A stretch of DNA of 64,000 nt from Ascidia mentula (GCA_947561715.1 OX387203.1:10230001-10294000), one strand, 5' to 3'; positions 11,838-25,528 are shown, counted from the first letter of the stretch. Numbers and translations are program-made. The notes: a model not told the origin generated them from the sequence alone.

Positions 11838-13696
11838 GTTTTGTTTCTGTAGCCCTGAATAACACAGTCAATTGCTTTTAACGCGACAGTCAGCTGGGAT
11901 TGTGACGTCATAATGGCAGCTGATGTTTTGCAGGCGGCCGAAGCCTTGCGCCAAGCCGAGACTGTAAGAAAGTGTTATGTATGTCTGCTCGTGCAAAGTA
12001 TGGCAGCTGATATTGCAGCTACTTTGCCCGATTAGACTCCTGCTTTTATTAAAGGACGTCGATGCATTGACGAAAGGCAATTTTATCATAAAACCAAGAA
12101 AATATCCATGTCAAACCACAATTTATAATATCACTAAATTGGTCTGAAAGAAAGTCGTTGCAAATACCTCATTATTTTGAAATATTTCCTCGGAGGCTCT
12201 GTAGTAAGTTATGATTATATGGTTGAAGAATTATGCAGAAAATGAAATTGGCAGAGAAACCGCCGTTTTTACAAATCTAAACACAAATTATAATTCAACA
12301 GATTCTATCAATCAAGTTCGTTTGTGTTTAACTGCACTGTAACGCTCTATACATTTGCAAATATTAAAATGAGCATAATTCTTAAAATATCGGTTTGGTA
12401 ACAAGCAAATATGTGAGTCCATAACATTAGTTCCAAATTCCCTAAACTGGGGTACCACAGCACAAATGTCTGCAAACTTTGGCGAGCAAACAACTAGTGA
12501 AACTTAATTTGCTCTAAACTTAAACATTCTCGGAGCCACAACTTAAGTCGGTGAGGATTATATTTTAACCCTTTAACGCACAAGATCCAACATAAGTCTC
12601 ACGATACGGTTTCAGCACAGCGTGAAATTGCATGTAACACGGTCAAGGGAACATTGCGTAAAATTAAAGGTACTTCCACAACAAACATATTTCCAAAGTT
12701 TTTTTGTTCTGCTTCAAACAAATAAAAGCTGAAAACTGCACTAAAAGTAGCCGCGACCAATTACATTTTTCGCTGTAGCGAATTTCACGTAATACAGGGG
12801 ATTCGCATCAGAAAGGCCTTGTTTGCCCAAGAAAAGCGCCGTCTATTGAAGATACTGATTAGCTTCAAATGTAGGAGAACCCCCAAATTACGTTACCACA
12901 AAGGTCAGAGCACGCTGTGACATCACACAAAAAAACGTCACTGTGACGTCATAAACCAAAGGCTTATTTGTTTCAGATTATCTGCAAACTAAAATGTACA
13001 GCAACAAGCCAACAACCATATTACTCTGTACTTCAATAAGAGGATGATGATGCGTTGCTTTGCTCATTGATTCGAAAATCGCCACAATTCTACTGAGATT
13101 TCATTCAGGGTTGAACGGTTGTGTGAACCGCTTATGCGTTTTAAAGGGTTTTGCTTTGGCCACCACATTTGGGTGGCCATCTGAAGGTGGCTGTACACTG
13201 ATTGCGTTACCGCACGAAATCGCTCAAATGTCGTCCGTCATACTGCGGTGACATGCGTTGATTTGCAACGCGGCGAACTGCGATGTGGTCTGTCCAGTAG
13301 TAAGATGCCACACGAGAGCGCAAACGGAAGCAATTAATCGTAAGCGAATGCGGCGGAGACTAACATTTCCTACTGGTAAGTTCAAAATTATTGACTACGA
13401 ATAACTACTTACATAACAAACAAATTTTACGTTCCTACAGTATGCAGTCACGTGCAGCGTAAGAAAGTTCGTTTCGTAATTTTTTTAAGGTGCGGGGCCG
13501 CGCCTAGTAATGTATATTTGTTAAAAATAAATGTTTATTGGAAATAAGTCTCAAGGAAACCATTTGATTTATATTAAGTTGTATATGAATTTTAAAAATC
13601 ACCAATATATAAGCTGTAGTTGCCTTGTAAAAGTTTTGATTTCGCACTTTATGGACGTACATTTGGGGAATTGAGATCTATGCGCAATCAACAAAA
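11838..13696. other. Divergent intergenic region, ASB1-like and ACAT1 promoters
   Basis: The two genes diverge from here, so both promoters should lie inside. A TGACGTCA CRE-type octamer is at 12944-12951. An 8-bp perfect inverted repeat, TGGCCACC/GGTGGCCA with a 7-base loop, is at 13157-13179. No further exon is supported. Confidence 0.35.
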
Positions 13697-15439
13697 ATGG
13701 CTTCAAATTTTTTGAGAAACTTTTCCAAAGTTGGGTTTAGTAACCTAAGACAATATTCTTCCAAACCAAATCTCAATGATGTCGTTGTTGCCAGCGCTGT
13801 CCGAACTCCTATGGGGTCTTTCCAAAGTACCTTGTCATCTTTGCCGGCGACTGCATTGGGTTCAATTGCGATTAAGTCAGCTGTGGAAAGGGCTGGAATA
13901 AGCCCTGGGGATGTACAGGAGGTTTACATGGGAAATGTCCTACAAGCAGGACAAGGCCAAGCACCTGCAAGACAAGCTGCATTAGGTTGGTACTTGATTT
14001 GGGATACATTCAATTGTCAAATTGAAATTTGTGTAGAGAATTTTTTTGGCAAACATTGATTGGACCGATTAGCCAACAGGTTTTCCATATTATTGTTATT
14101 GTTTAATATCTCTGCACAGATTGCAGAGAAATGTGTCCAGAGACTTTCTTCCCTAATGTGACCTTAAAATATTTTTGAAAATATTCAATAGCAATTAGAT
14201 TAAAATAGTTTTTTGCTTTATTTTAATATTCACATAACAGAATAATTTAAGTAATAAGGCTCCTGATGCAAAGAACAAAGTATGGTTGCCATTTCTTGGA
14301 AATTTGCTACAAATTTATCCTGTAATAGGTGCTGGGTTAAAGTCATGTACACCATGTTCGACCATCAACAAAGTTTGTGCGTCAGGAATGAAATCCATCA
14401 TGTTGGCGTCACAGTCGATTATGTGTGGACACCAAGATGTCATGATAGCAGGGGGCATGGAAAGCATGTCAAATGCACCTTTTATTATGACAAGAACTCC
14501 TCCTGCCTATGGTGGTGTAAAAATGATTGATCTCATTGTACACGATGGGCTGACAGATGCATATGGAAAATTCCACATGGGTATTTGTGGTGAAGACACT
14601 GCAAAGAAGTATGGATTTACACGTGAACAACAGGATAATTATGCCATACAGTCATACACACGGAGTGCACAAGCCACTGAAGCTGGAAGGTTAAAGGATG
14701 AGATTGTTGAAGTTACCATTCCAGGTAACAATTAAGTTTTTTTTAACTGAAAGGCACAAAATGTTAATGGTATATATTTTACAAATAAAAAACCTGTCTC
14801 CTTGTATGAATCAGGATTACATTTTATGTGCACAAACCATTGGATTGCACAAAAAATTCTCCTTTTTAAATGTTAGGTAAAAGAGGAAAGCCGGGCGTGA
14901 CAATTTCAGAAGATGAAGAATACAAAAAGGTTAACTTCGACAAAATCCCAAAGCTTAAAGCTGTTTTCCAGGCAGAAAATGGCACAGTTACTGCCGGAAA
15001 TGCCAGCACACTAAATGATGGTGCTGCTGCATTGTGTCTGATGTCAGCACAAGCTGCTGAGGGATTTGGAGTTAAACCACTCGCTAGAATCGTAGCATTT
15101 GCTGATGCTGCAGTTGAACCAATTGATTTTCCAGTTGCTCCCGCTTACGCTATTCCAAAAGCACTGGAAATGGCTGGCCTTGATACAGACCAAATAGCAT
15201 TGTGGGAAGTAAATGAGGCCTTTAGTGTTGTAGCTTTGGCCAATATTAAACTTTTGGGTGTCAGTGAATCCAAGATGAATGTTGATGGAGGTGCTGTCTC
15301 GCTTGGCCATCCGATAGGGATGTCAGGAGCTCGTATTGTCGGACATCTGGTTCACAGGTTGAAGTCTGGTGAGTTTGGATGTGCCGGAATATGTAATGGT
15401 GGAGGAGGAGCAAGTGCCTTGATAGTGGAAAAACTTTAA
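13697..15439 (+). CDS. ACAT1: Mitochondrial acetyl-CoA acetyltransferase (thiolase)
   Basis: Catalyses reversible condensation of two acetyl-CoA to acetoacetyl-CoA, and cleaves 2-methylacetoacetyl-CoA in isoleucine breakdown and ketone metabolism. Three exons, 13697-13985, 14329-14724 and 14877-15439, join in phase to 415 residues (human about 427). The start ATG opens an Arg/Ser/Phe-rich, acid-free N-terminus typical of a mitochondrial presequence. The nucleophile motif NKVCASGM places Cys at about residue 113. [16 protein letters not shown] gives the catalytic His near 373, and CNGGGGAS the second catalytic Cys near 401. The DEEYKKV and [12 protein letters not shown] stretches match animal ACAT1. 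The gene looks complete and intact. No clear AATAAA was found just downstream. Confidence 0.96.
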
Positions 15440-18400
15440 ATCCTTAAATTTATGACTGCCTATTGCCATTATCGTGTAAAATTTATCGAGTCTGTAGGTT
15501 AAGTAGCAGCACAACTTTTATGTTTCATTTCATAACAAAAATTTTTGAAGAAAACTAGTTTACCTATCTTAAGTTTTCTTACATTCTTCTCTTTGTAGTT
15601 TATGTGCTTGGTACCTGAAGGTGTATGCAAACATGTGTATAAATCTTCCTATTTAACATTTTCACAACGAGAGAAACGTCTTGTTCCATAACTCTTGTAC
15701 ATCAACAGATTAGCCAAACCTTGCAGTGCGGAAAGCATATAGCATAATGTTAAGGTGTTTATACTAAGTAAATGTGTATCTGGACAAATTTCATAATCAG
15801 TTAGGAACACATAGGCGTCGATTTTTTAACGTTTTGTAAAATAATAAGGGTGACCTTTCCAGGTTTTAGAAACACGCAAAAAACATTTCGTCAGTCGTAT
15901 CACCCTAAACATAGGCAAACGACGCAAATTCCCGTTTCGTGTCACTTTGTTTTTGCACCGAATCATGTTGTTGCAGCACTAAAACACTTTAAGTACCGAC
16001 CCCTTACTGAAAGCGGCACATTTTTGTTTCACTCAGTCTATTGCAGATTTAGTAATTATGAAGTGACAAACAAATCTATTACACAACAATGCCGATTCTT
16101 ACCTTTATGCTACAACAATTGGTGCGCTGCGTAACAATCCACGATGAGACACTTGTGTTTGTCATAATTGTGACAAACACAACTGGAGATAATACAGGGC
16201 TTTTGAAACTAGTTAACGCTTGTATGTGTTTTTTCTGACAATAAATTTTAATTTAAACGAAAAGTCAAGCTGTTTATGATAAGGTACAGAAGTACGCCCC
16301 AAACAAAATACTTTAAACGTTGCAATTTTTGTTATTTCAACTTTTGAAAAGTTAATGTCAATCGGTGCATGTAGTTACAAAAATCATCAAGAAATGCTGA
16401 AGGCTCATGCGTTTGAAATTTTTATCGAATGTCTGTTATTCGCGACTCGCACAGGCGATATACGTATTTGCATTCTAACCAACTTTTAATAGCGAATCAG
16501 GAAGAGGACCGCAGCAGCTGAACGTCGAGGATTTTCATGCGTAAAAATATGTTGTGTTTCCATATACTATAAGTAAGATTTTTTTAATAAATAAATAAAT
16601 TTACTAAATTAAAGTTTCTCATTTTGGACACTCTTGCAGTACAATTCTTACGGGGACCCGTTAAACTTTGAAAAAATAATGCTGCACCGGGCCTCAAAAC
16701 TTTTCGCTAAACTTGATCCACACATATGTATGTGTAAAACAAAATATGTGCAAATTTTAATAGTTAGGTGTGAACAGGGCAACCACCTGTTATTTTTGGT
16801 TAGATATTTGTGTAGAAATACTACACGAAATTATAACAGCACTATTCGCACAGATTTCTATGTTACGTTATCTTTAGGCCATTGCTGCAGACAACCGTTC
16901 TGAAATATCAAAATGAACAAATCTAAACTGCGGGTTTGGTTGACATGTCAGTATTAAAATGACAACACGGCCCACCATGTGTAAAAAGGTGCTTTAAAAC
17001 ATATTTTCAGTAGGAACGTCCATCTTAAAACGGGCAAATTTGTCGTGAAATTACTGCATGATGAAAGCTATTAATGGTGCACATATTTTTCTGCGAATTT
17101 TTTCCGGTAATAGGTATAATGTTAATACCTCGAATTAGGCATAACCGTTTCTTGTTTTGCTGAATTTTTCATATGACAGATTCTTTTACTATCAGTTTAA
17201 CATGTTTTTACCTTTATTTCGCAATCGGGTGTATAGTTTGCAGCAGTGAATTCGTAATAAAATTGGTGGGGTTTAAAATGGGCAGATTAAAAAGATTTTT
17301 ATTTTTACAGCACACCTTGGAAAAGTGCTTACTATGTTTTGTAGAGAGACGTTAAACAAGGCCGAGGTTTTACAACTTTCCGAGCAAAAAGACTGAATTT
17401 TTCTTCCACGTTAATTGTCTGCAATCAAGTATATAGTTATTATGTTGTCAAGGTTTATGTAGACCAACCACATCAAGATCAGAAGGTGAAGGGTTAAAGA
17501 TAATGATAAATATTCCTAAGTCGTCTGTCTGTTTCAAGTTTTTGCGACATAATATTTCGCCTGTCTGTGCAGGCATCATCGGTATCGCTAAAAAACAACA
17601 CAACAACGGAGTTAACCAACAGTAATGCAAATGTAAAAATACCTTACAAACTAACAATCGGATTTCACGATTAGGTAAGGTGCGACTGAACTGTCGGCTT
17701 TAGCTTGTTCGTGGGGACGCTCGATAAAACATAAAATCAAAAAAGGGTGAAAACAACAAGCTGCAAACGATAGCGGTAAAAAATGCCGGCGGTGATCTGG
17801 CTCTACGTCATTGATAAGGATTAAAGATAATTTATAATACATTCGACACGAAAAAATAACTGCACTTTTTGAGTAATGGGACATTGCTATGTCTTTTTTA
17901 ATCTGTTCACAAAGTTCTGCTGAAACGACTAATGTACATTTCAATGCTGTAGTGCAGACTACATTGTTATCCTGGGCATTTATTGTCAGAACTATCAGTT
18001 CTTACAAAACGGATACGTTTTAAAGATTACAAAATGTTTTATTGCTTAAAAAGTAAAAAAAACAAATGATCTATTTGGATAGGTTAAAGAAACTAATGAT
18101 GCCCTTTTTAGGAGAAATATGTTTTTCTCAAAACAAATCCACCATCTGAGCTGTCCACAGATCGCTTTGGAATTTAACATATAATTATGTCGATACTGTG
18201 TGCAATCAACAGCCTGCCAAGGGCCTTAGGTTTTTAAATTGATCCAATTTTTTTTATTCTTTTATCACATAACAATGGATTGGATTAGCAACAATTGCTT
18301 GAACAAAAACATGTAAGCATATCTTTTTTGTGTCTCGTTACAAATGAAGTTAGGTCGCAAACCAAACAAAAATCCCTTATTATCGAACAAAATACATTTT

Positions 18401-20300
18401 ACACTTGGCAATTTCAAACAAATGGCGTGCTGCATTGCCCTGAGATGTGCATTTTCCTGCACTAGACCATAGTCTATAGGTTTATAATTACTCACCGTAT
18501 TGTTAGCAGTATACCGTGACAGTTACTCATATTGGGTGAATGTGAATACATGTGGTAAATGGCTAATGCAAGTGTATGTATGGAAGGATGCGATATATCA
18601 TTTTACTTCCTGTTTTTAATTGAAATATTCCACGGTAAGCCCCCTTTCGTGATAATATCCCTTGCTGGAAAATCACAGACAATACATCGCAGGTTCAGTG
18701 CAGCCATACACAGGTACCCACAGTGATGATCGCTAATCTACCTGCTTTGCTGGAACCAGGAAATAGGTGCAAGGTGCTAAGTCACATTAAAATTTCTCAT
18801 TTGTATATTTTTCAGTAGGCCACAGCCCACAGGTCCAGCTTTGTAGCACTCTCATTGGATCGACAATACGTTATGGTGACTTACAATCTCCTTCATTAAT
18901 ATATGAGCACTATACTTACGTTCGATATTGACATCAAGTCTATAATTTACGCCTTGAGAAAACATGTTGCTATGCCCGGCTAAAAACCTATTTAGTTAAG
19001 GAAAGAACTGGATGGTTATATTACATTTCAGGGTTAAAAACATTTTCAAAACTATACAAGGTTTGGTTCACTTGGTCCGGAAATTGAATTCAGTGGGGGA
19101 GATCCTGTTATTATTAATGTTTACTTTTTGCGATGTGCAAGGTCGTGAAACAAAAATATCAGTTGAACAACACACAACTATTGCGATTTGCCGCTTTTAA
19201 CGCATACATATACCAACACCTCTGAATATGAAGGTAAAGAAAACAGTGTGTCTATTGTGACCACGAAAGAAATATTAAAAATTAAATATCGGTAAGGCAA
19301 AAGTCAGTCATATCATATCAGCAACGCAATCGTTAAGGATTTAAATCCAGTAACTGATACGTCTCGATAATATTTTTGCTTCAAACACTTTTTGCGGTTA
19401 ATATAAACACGGATATCGTAAATGTGATGTAAGTTTTTTTAGGTTTTGTGCAGTTTGTATATTTGAGATGATTAAACCATACTAAATACATATATATGTA
19501 ATTTTTTGAAATACGCATTTTTAATTGACAGAAACTCATTTTTACTTAGACAGGACAAATGATCCTTCGAAAGGAACCTTGACCAACGTTATGATAAACC
19601 GTGAGGTATTTTGGCTGGTTGTACTCGCACTCACAAAATTATCCTTCGGAGTGACCATGACAAAAACTGTCACTTGCAACATTCAGACTTGAAGCAATTT
19701 GCGTGTGTTAACCGTTGTATGATGATGACAGGAGGTGTTCAACATTTTGAGTGCCAAGACAGGTATTTATTGAAAACTTTTTGTGATGGGTAAGACCGGA
19801 CATACGAGGCCCAAACAAAATAAGTATGTGGGACCTGTATTTTACCGAACAAAGACCACCACAAATACCAATTGCTGGTTTTAGGTTTTGGGTGATTTCG
19901 CTGTAAAGTGAGATGCCCGAATAAATCATATCGGTAACATGATCCCAGGATCACTTCTGTGGAAATTCCATCCAGTATGTCACAGTTTTTTTACGACTGT
20001 GCCACATTTTTCTGAAAAAAACGTCGACTAGCTTCACCGTGACATCCACTGTGCTTGTTTTTATGAATACAATCGCTGTACCTTAGACTCCATACTTGAA
20101 TGTGGAACTCAGAGCCAACGCAGTCAATAGTAAAAATTTAGATTATGACGTAACAATACATTGTCAATGCATAGTTGGCAGTCGAGTTGAAGTTGGAGTT
20201 GGGCAGTACTGTACATGTGGTGTGATGGTGTGACAAACTTCAAACAACAGTTACATATTCCTTGACGCTAATTCAGACTCTATGGATAGATTGTGTGGCC
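15440..20300. other. Gene-poor intergenic region downstream of ACAT1
   Basis: AT-rich DNA. Some short open stretches (for example plus strand 18640-18762, 19060-19145 and 19611-19766; minus strand 17651-17944) read like possible exons but cannot be joined in consistent phase, and none shows a family motif I trust. Confidence 0.25.
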
Positions 20301-21817
20301 ATGTTTCTATTGTTATGTTCCAAATTGGGAATTTTAAATGGTCGTAAGTGTGACGTCACTGTAAAAAAGGTTGCGTAACACTAGAATAGGGAATTGTTTA
20401 CCTAAGTCCAACCTGCAGCCCGTCTGATTGTACTTGTGTCGCAAAAATGTAAAAAAAATGTTTTTAGGAATAATTTACAAAATCCAAATCGGCAACCCGA
20501 TGTGTATGTTTCTGTGTCATAATACATTTCTAAAATACACTTATTATACTTGCATTTATTGGAATATATTTTTGCAAAGATAAAATCTGAATCGGTTTAA
20601 CACGAACTTACGATAATAACACAGCATGACAAACGGAATAAAATTATCGCAGCGACAGTTTGAAAACTTGGAACATCAGGGGAATACAACAAACCAACTT
20701 TCTCACCAAAAAAAATGAATTTGCTTTATTTCGTTGTTCATAACAATACAGTGGCTGACGTTATTTACTGTGAGGCCCTTACAAAAGCAACTTAAATTTT
20801 GGCCCAATATAGCATTTCAGGTGGACACCGCTGGTTTACCTGTTGCAACTTTTAAATGCACCGGTTCACACTGCTTGTGGATCTTGACACAAATTTATGA
20901 TGAAATAAATTTTTAGTAGTTGTAATGCAGCGGGCATTGCATACCTGGAATTTGAAAAGATCCGCATGTTTAAATACCACAATAATGGAACGGTGACTTG
21001 GATATATCGTGACGACAACAAACAGAAAACCAATCTCACACTCAATGTATATTTCGGATCAACGAATGCAGACAAGTGTGTTTCATTATTTTAAGAATTA
21101 TCACTCTTAGAATTTTTCTGCTAAAATTATATTGTCTCGAACCATGGCGCCCTCCATAACAGCATATCTTAAATGGCCCTTTAAAAGAAGTTTGTGTATG
21201 GGAGGTAATGTGGCAGCTGCTCCGTGCGTGAAATATCGTCATGAAATAGTCGTTTATAAGTACAACGCTCCAGTTTCAAACGGTTTAGTCGTTTCCAGTC
21301 TTCATGCACGCAAATACCCACGTGGATATTAATTAGATTGCTTTTACTTCACACGCTTCAGATTCCTGCTCTCCTGGCAGCGAATTGTTGTCCACCGAAG
21401 AAGGATGTTACCTCGGAAAAGGTATTTTTTCTCCTAGCGGTGTGCTTTCTATTCCTAGAGATGGAGGCAATTTGTCTGTTACACTCGTACAAGGACATCC
21501 AGTCAACACAGCCAGATGGGACAAAATTCACCAATCTCCAGGTCCACTACAGTTCAAGTGACAATGGCAGCAGCAGTAATTTAAATACAGGCCATCACCC
21601 TTCAACGTCGATTGAAACCGCAAATTCCGATGATGCTTCAAGCAGCCAATTTGATTCTACCATAGGAAGTGCGAATCCTGACCTTGGTCTGCCGGAACTA
21701 TCGTTTTCGCCAGGTGACTTTCCAGAGCCTGGTACTGAGAGGCTTCTGTTTAAAACGCCTTTCGCAAACAAACTAAACTTGCCTGGAAAAGTTACAGAGT
21801 TGTCGCCCAAAACATGA
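20301..21817 (+). CDS. Candidate uncharacterised multi-exon gene (partial)
   Basis: Not recognised with confidence. A Met at 20301 opens a short hydrophobic signal-like peptide (MFLLLCSKLGILNG) ending at a GTAAGT donor after 20343. A good acceptor at 20930 precedes an open segment to about 21077 containing EFEKIRMFKYHNNGTVTW. An acceptor at about 21356 starts a segment with CYLGKGIFSPSGVLSI. From about 21550 to the stop at 21817 a different frame encodes a Ser/Asp-rich tail ending LNLPGKVTELSPKT. The two frames overlap around 21360-21550, so a short intron (for example 21501-21556) or an assembly frameshift would be needed. The pattern vaguely recalls netrin/TIMP-type (NTR) modules, but that is a guess. 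The Ser-rich tail is the strongest evidence for coding. Confidence 0.35.
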
Positions 21818-21833
21818 ACTTTTGTTTGCATTC

Positions 21834-21884
21834 TCATGTTTCATGTGCGAAAAACGTTTCGGCAACAACTTATGCCATCATCTG
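21834..21884. repeat. Fragment of the CGTTTCGGC MITE family
   Basis: A stretch reading CGTTTCGGCAACAACTTATG followed by CCATCATC just past the stop at 21817. It matches the inner part of the complete element at 22281-22374. No paired arm was found. Confidence 0.5.
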
Positions 21885-22280
21885 TTTGAATGAACTTTAT
21901 TTTACCAGTTATATCAGAGAAAACCTATATAACTAATCAGATACCAAATCTTTGTTGCCCATAAGACTATTGGGAAATTCCCATACATGATTTAAGAGTT
22001 CTAACTTTATTTTACTGTTGATTTTGTGTCCAAAGTCGCAATAAATATTCGGCCTGACGGATTGTTAAATATATGTCTAGAAAAAGTTCGGAAAGTTATG
22101 ATCATATGACTATAGTTAAGTGGTCGGCAGACTTTACCATACAGAGTGCCGGGTTTCGCTTCAATTTGGATTCCGCAGAATTAGTATTTCGGGATTCATT
22201 TAACTTGCTTTAGATTAAATTGATAGAACATTAAACTAAATTAAATATTCAAATTATATGCCTTTGAAATTAAAATATGC

Positions 22281-22374
22281 GTATAAAGAGACTGGCCCAT
22301 ATTGTCATTAACATTTTCATGTTTAAAAGAAAACGTTTCGGCAAAAACTTATGCCATCATCAGTCTCTTTATAC
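22281..22374. mobile_element. Small MITE with 14-bp terminal inverted repeats
   Basis: Perfect terminal inverted repeats GTATAAAGAGACTG (22281-22294) and its complement (22361-22374). The interior carries CGTTTCGGCAAAAACTTATG and CCATCATCAG. It is related to the foldback element at 9754-9866. Confidence 0.75.
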
Positions 22375-22509
22375 TCAGAATTATGAGGAAATCCGTGATT
22401 TGTGTTCCACAATATGCGTGTTTCCAGTTATTTTTTCAAACTTTTCAAACCTCCGTAAATGTTTTCGCCTCCAGGTGTCGCTAAAGAACAAAATAAAGAA
22501 CAAAAGTGC

Positions 22510-22645
22510 GGAAAGGCTTCAGAGGCGGGTGATTGGTAGCATTGGTCAAGCGCCAGACCCATATACCAAGCAAAAACCCTAATCGGGATTCGTATCCAGG
22601 ATGTCCTGGGTTCAAATCCCGGTGTGGTCATAAAAAAATAAATGT
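22510..22645 (+). repeat. tRNA-derived SINE-like fragment
   Basis: A canonical RNA polymerase III B box, GGTTCAAATCC, lies at 22609-22619, preceded by an A-box-like TGGTAGCATTGGTCAAG and followed by an A-rich tail. The acceptor-stem halves do not pair, so it is not a working tRNA. A second B-box-like GAGTTCAAATCC occurs at 22712-22723, again followed by A-rich sequence. Confidence 0.5.
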
Positions 22646-22749
22646 AGAATATCAGCAATTGTCCGTTAAATCAAGGCGCTCGACCCACTAGATTCTTTCA
22701 CAAGATAAAATGAGTTCAAATCCAAGTGTAGTAAAATAATTTATTTTAT

Positions 22750-25017
22750 GACAAGGATGGGCAACCATTTCGACTCTTGGGTCAGAAATTATCAACAGTT
22801 TGTGATTTAACCTACTTACATTAAATAACGTTTAGATAGTGTAACAAAAAATGTCAAAAAAACACTAATCTACAGTGTCATTAACTGTTTTAAGTGACAC
22901 TAATTTAATATCCATACCTGGCCAAACTTAAAAGTCGGGATAAATTTCGTCTGCGGGCCGTGGCTTGTCCAAGTTTGGCAAAATCATCTGGAATTGAAAT
23001 TCGTATACGTGCTGACCAAGACTACACTTTTGCTCACTCCCTTTAGGTTTGCAATATACAGTTACACAAGGCCATCAGCTGGAACAGATTTTTTCTTTTG
23101 TATGGTTGATTTATGGCCATTAAGCGATTGAAGCCGTTCGTATCAATTATGAGCTCCCTTGGTTGGCTACATTCTGATGCTGAGCGCTCGAATTTCCCAT
23201 ACAATTGGTGACAGGCTTAACTATAGAGTCTAAGTTTCCAGTCCTTTGTAAAACATAAAAGCGATCACGCTCCCCAACAACATTACAGATTTATGACACA
23301 AGACTAGCAGATTATAATAAACTTGTCCATACACGTGATCACTTTATAAAGATCTTTGTAATTTTAAACATAAATTATTTGACCTTCGCAATATGGAGCA
23401 TGTAAATACATATTACGTTCCATTGTAAAGAGCACAGAAAATCTTTTTTAATTTAAAGAAGCGGAATTTTTCCAAAATCCTACATAAAATTGTTCCTTGT
23501 TGGCGAATTCCAAATAAATCCACCGTATGACCATCTGGTGGTAAATAAACATTGACGCACTCTTCGCATTGCAAACGTCAATAAGCCTGAACGGTAAAAA
23601 ACAATAAGTCCGCTGGTAATTAACTGACGGCGATATGGATCAATCCTATGAGCAAATACGTGGAATATCACGCAATGCTCGCGGCCGGTGCGCAATTATT
23701 GCTATGGCACGTGACTTACACGCGTCATATGTCATATTTGTGCATGCGAACGTGATTTTCAGCTGTTTGCTTACGTTTTTCACTTAATTGCTACAATTTA
23801 TATTCGTGCTGGCCCAATTTTATGCCCTCATGCAGGACAGCAGAAATTTTTCGCCACGAAATATATTACTATAGTCGGTGACTATACTTGGAGGTGAGGT
23901 TTTAATCTTGTTCATTTTTTACCCAAGTCACACAAACAAATGGAAAACAAAGTGGTTTCAGGAAGAAATCCTTGAAATTATTTGCCGGTGGTGCTGGAGC
24001 AAATTCTTCCTGCATGCTGCGCACAAAATCATTTTTAAAAGTGACAGCATGTGTTTTGCTTTGTACTGATATATAACTTTTCCGCAACGTTACATAGTAT
24101 TGCTTGTAGACTGCGTCACTGAATAGACGATCTAAAGAGTTGACTGTTCTTTTTTACAAATTCCTTGACGGCAGAATATGCAAAACGCAATCAGAATAAA
24201 AATGTTTATATACAAACAAAAAATGTTTCAAATAATTTGCAACAAATGCGCTTCACAAAATCAGCACCATAAATTGAATTGAAAATAGCCTGCGATCCGT
24301 TTTTTTCGTTTTCCGGTCGTAAAACCAACATTAGCATTCTTAGACCTCTCTCGTTTGCGAGGTCGTGATTCGGCCACGAAAGAGCTTTTGATCCCACAAC
24401 AAGCAACACTATTTGTGGTGGCGCGACCACCGAAGTAGTGGCAGGCCATTAAGTTACGGTGTGTATTTCTAAACAAACAGCAATTGGTTCCGCTTGAATT
24501 CCCACATTTCTACCAATCTTATCAAACCATTGTGGAAGTCTGCAGGCGACCATGGTTGGACATCAAAGACTAATTGATTTATTTTTTGTGCATTTAGCGC
24601 ACGCGGAACTAAGGTGACACAAAAAGTCTGTGTTTTTACTGCATTTTGCTCGCAAGGTTTGCAATGTTGGTGGCCATACGAAGTTACGAGGGTGCAGTTA
24701 ACAGCCTTATTATGCATGCTTCAGTGTTCTTCACGTTAAAATTACGCTAAACGACATCTACAACATTGTGGGCGAGGTTGATTATTTTTATATCGGTATT
24801 ACAAAATGTGTGCAGTTATTTATGCGTCTTGCTTTCAAGTCTTCCCATAGAGATTATATATAATGTACAACAAAATTCAATATGCAATCTCTACAAAGAT
24901 GTAACACAACCAATATCAAACACGCACTATGATAACAATTGTGTAGACTTTTTATTGAGCTACAGAAACATTCTTTTTGGAATTACAGTCACCACTGAAT
25001 AGTACAACGTCATCCTT
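22750..25017. other. Intergenic, possible decayed hAT remnant
   Basis: At 22750-22990 the pair GGATGGGCAACC and GCGGGCCGTGG...TTTGGC is reminiscent of decayed hAT ends, without a resolvable target duplication. Open stretches on both strands at 24469-24717 compete and neither is convincing. Confidence 0.2.
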
Positions 25018-25020
25018 TAA

Positions 25021-25528
25021 CTCCTTGCTTTTCGTATTGACTTGCTGTTGGCGATTAATGCTGACTCATCAGGCAATGTCAACATAATTAATTACAAGAA
25101 GCCGAATGTTAAATTTCCCGACATTGTTAAAGAGTGGAGCAGGTTCGTCCTATCATTTATTGCAGTTTATCGAGCGAACGTTTTAAATTATTACAAGGTA
25201 AGTTCTAGTACGTTGTGGATCATGGGATTGTAGATGTGAGGAAGGAGTAATTACATCGGCAAATGGAGATCCATGCCGAGACAAAGCAGGCCTGTAATTA
25301 TTTGCTAACAAACCGCAGCGAATTGTCCTGCTCTGTTTGCTCACAGGATCGTTGTTCTTCGATGTCTACACAGAAACAAAACATTATCTTAGGCCCACAG
25401 GTGCATATTGCTTGCGTATTGGGCATTTACGCCAATATTTGCTATTGTCTGTGACAAACTGTTTTGCATCACAGAAATGTCGTTGTTCGGAATTGCAGTA
25501 TCATAAAATTTGCCTGCTGTATAAATGA
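25021..25528 (+). CDS. Candidate exon pair of an unknown secreted-type protein
   Basis: An open segment from about 25021 runs through EWSRFVLSFIAVYR to a GTAAGT donor at 25198 (an alternative GTACGT follows at 25209). A strong acceptor ends at 25351 and leads into a Cys-containing frame with CLRIGHLRQYLLL and a stop at 25526-25528. Only the alternative donor puts this frame in phase; the GTAAGT donor would give another frame. The W-x-F...I-x-V-Y followed by C...YLLL spacing recalls netrin-type (NTR) domains. This is weak pattern evidence and chance cannot be excluded. Confidence 0.25.

Noticed and set aside
22510-22630. Functional tRNA gene
   Set aside because: Only the B box is canonical. 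Acceptor-stem halves do not pair and no anticodon arm could be placed, so a SINE fragment fits better.
24469-24717. PDGF/VEGF-like Cys pattern on the plus strand
   Set aside because: The pieces are in different frames with stops between, and a competing minus-strand frame covers the same DNA. I judged it chance resemblance.
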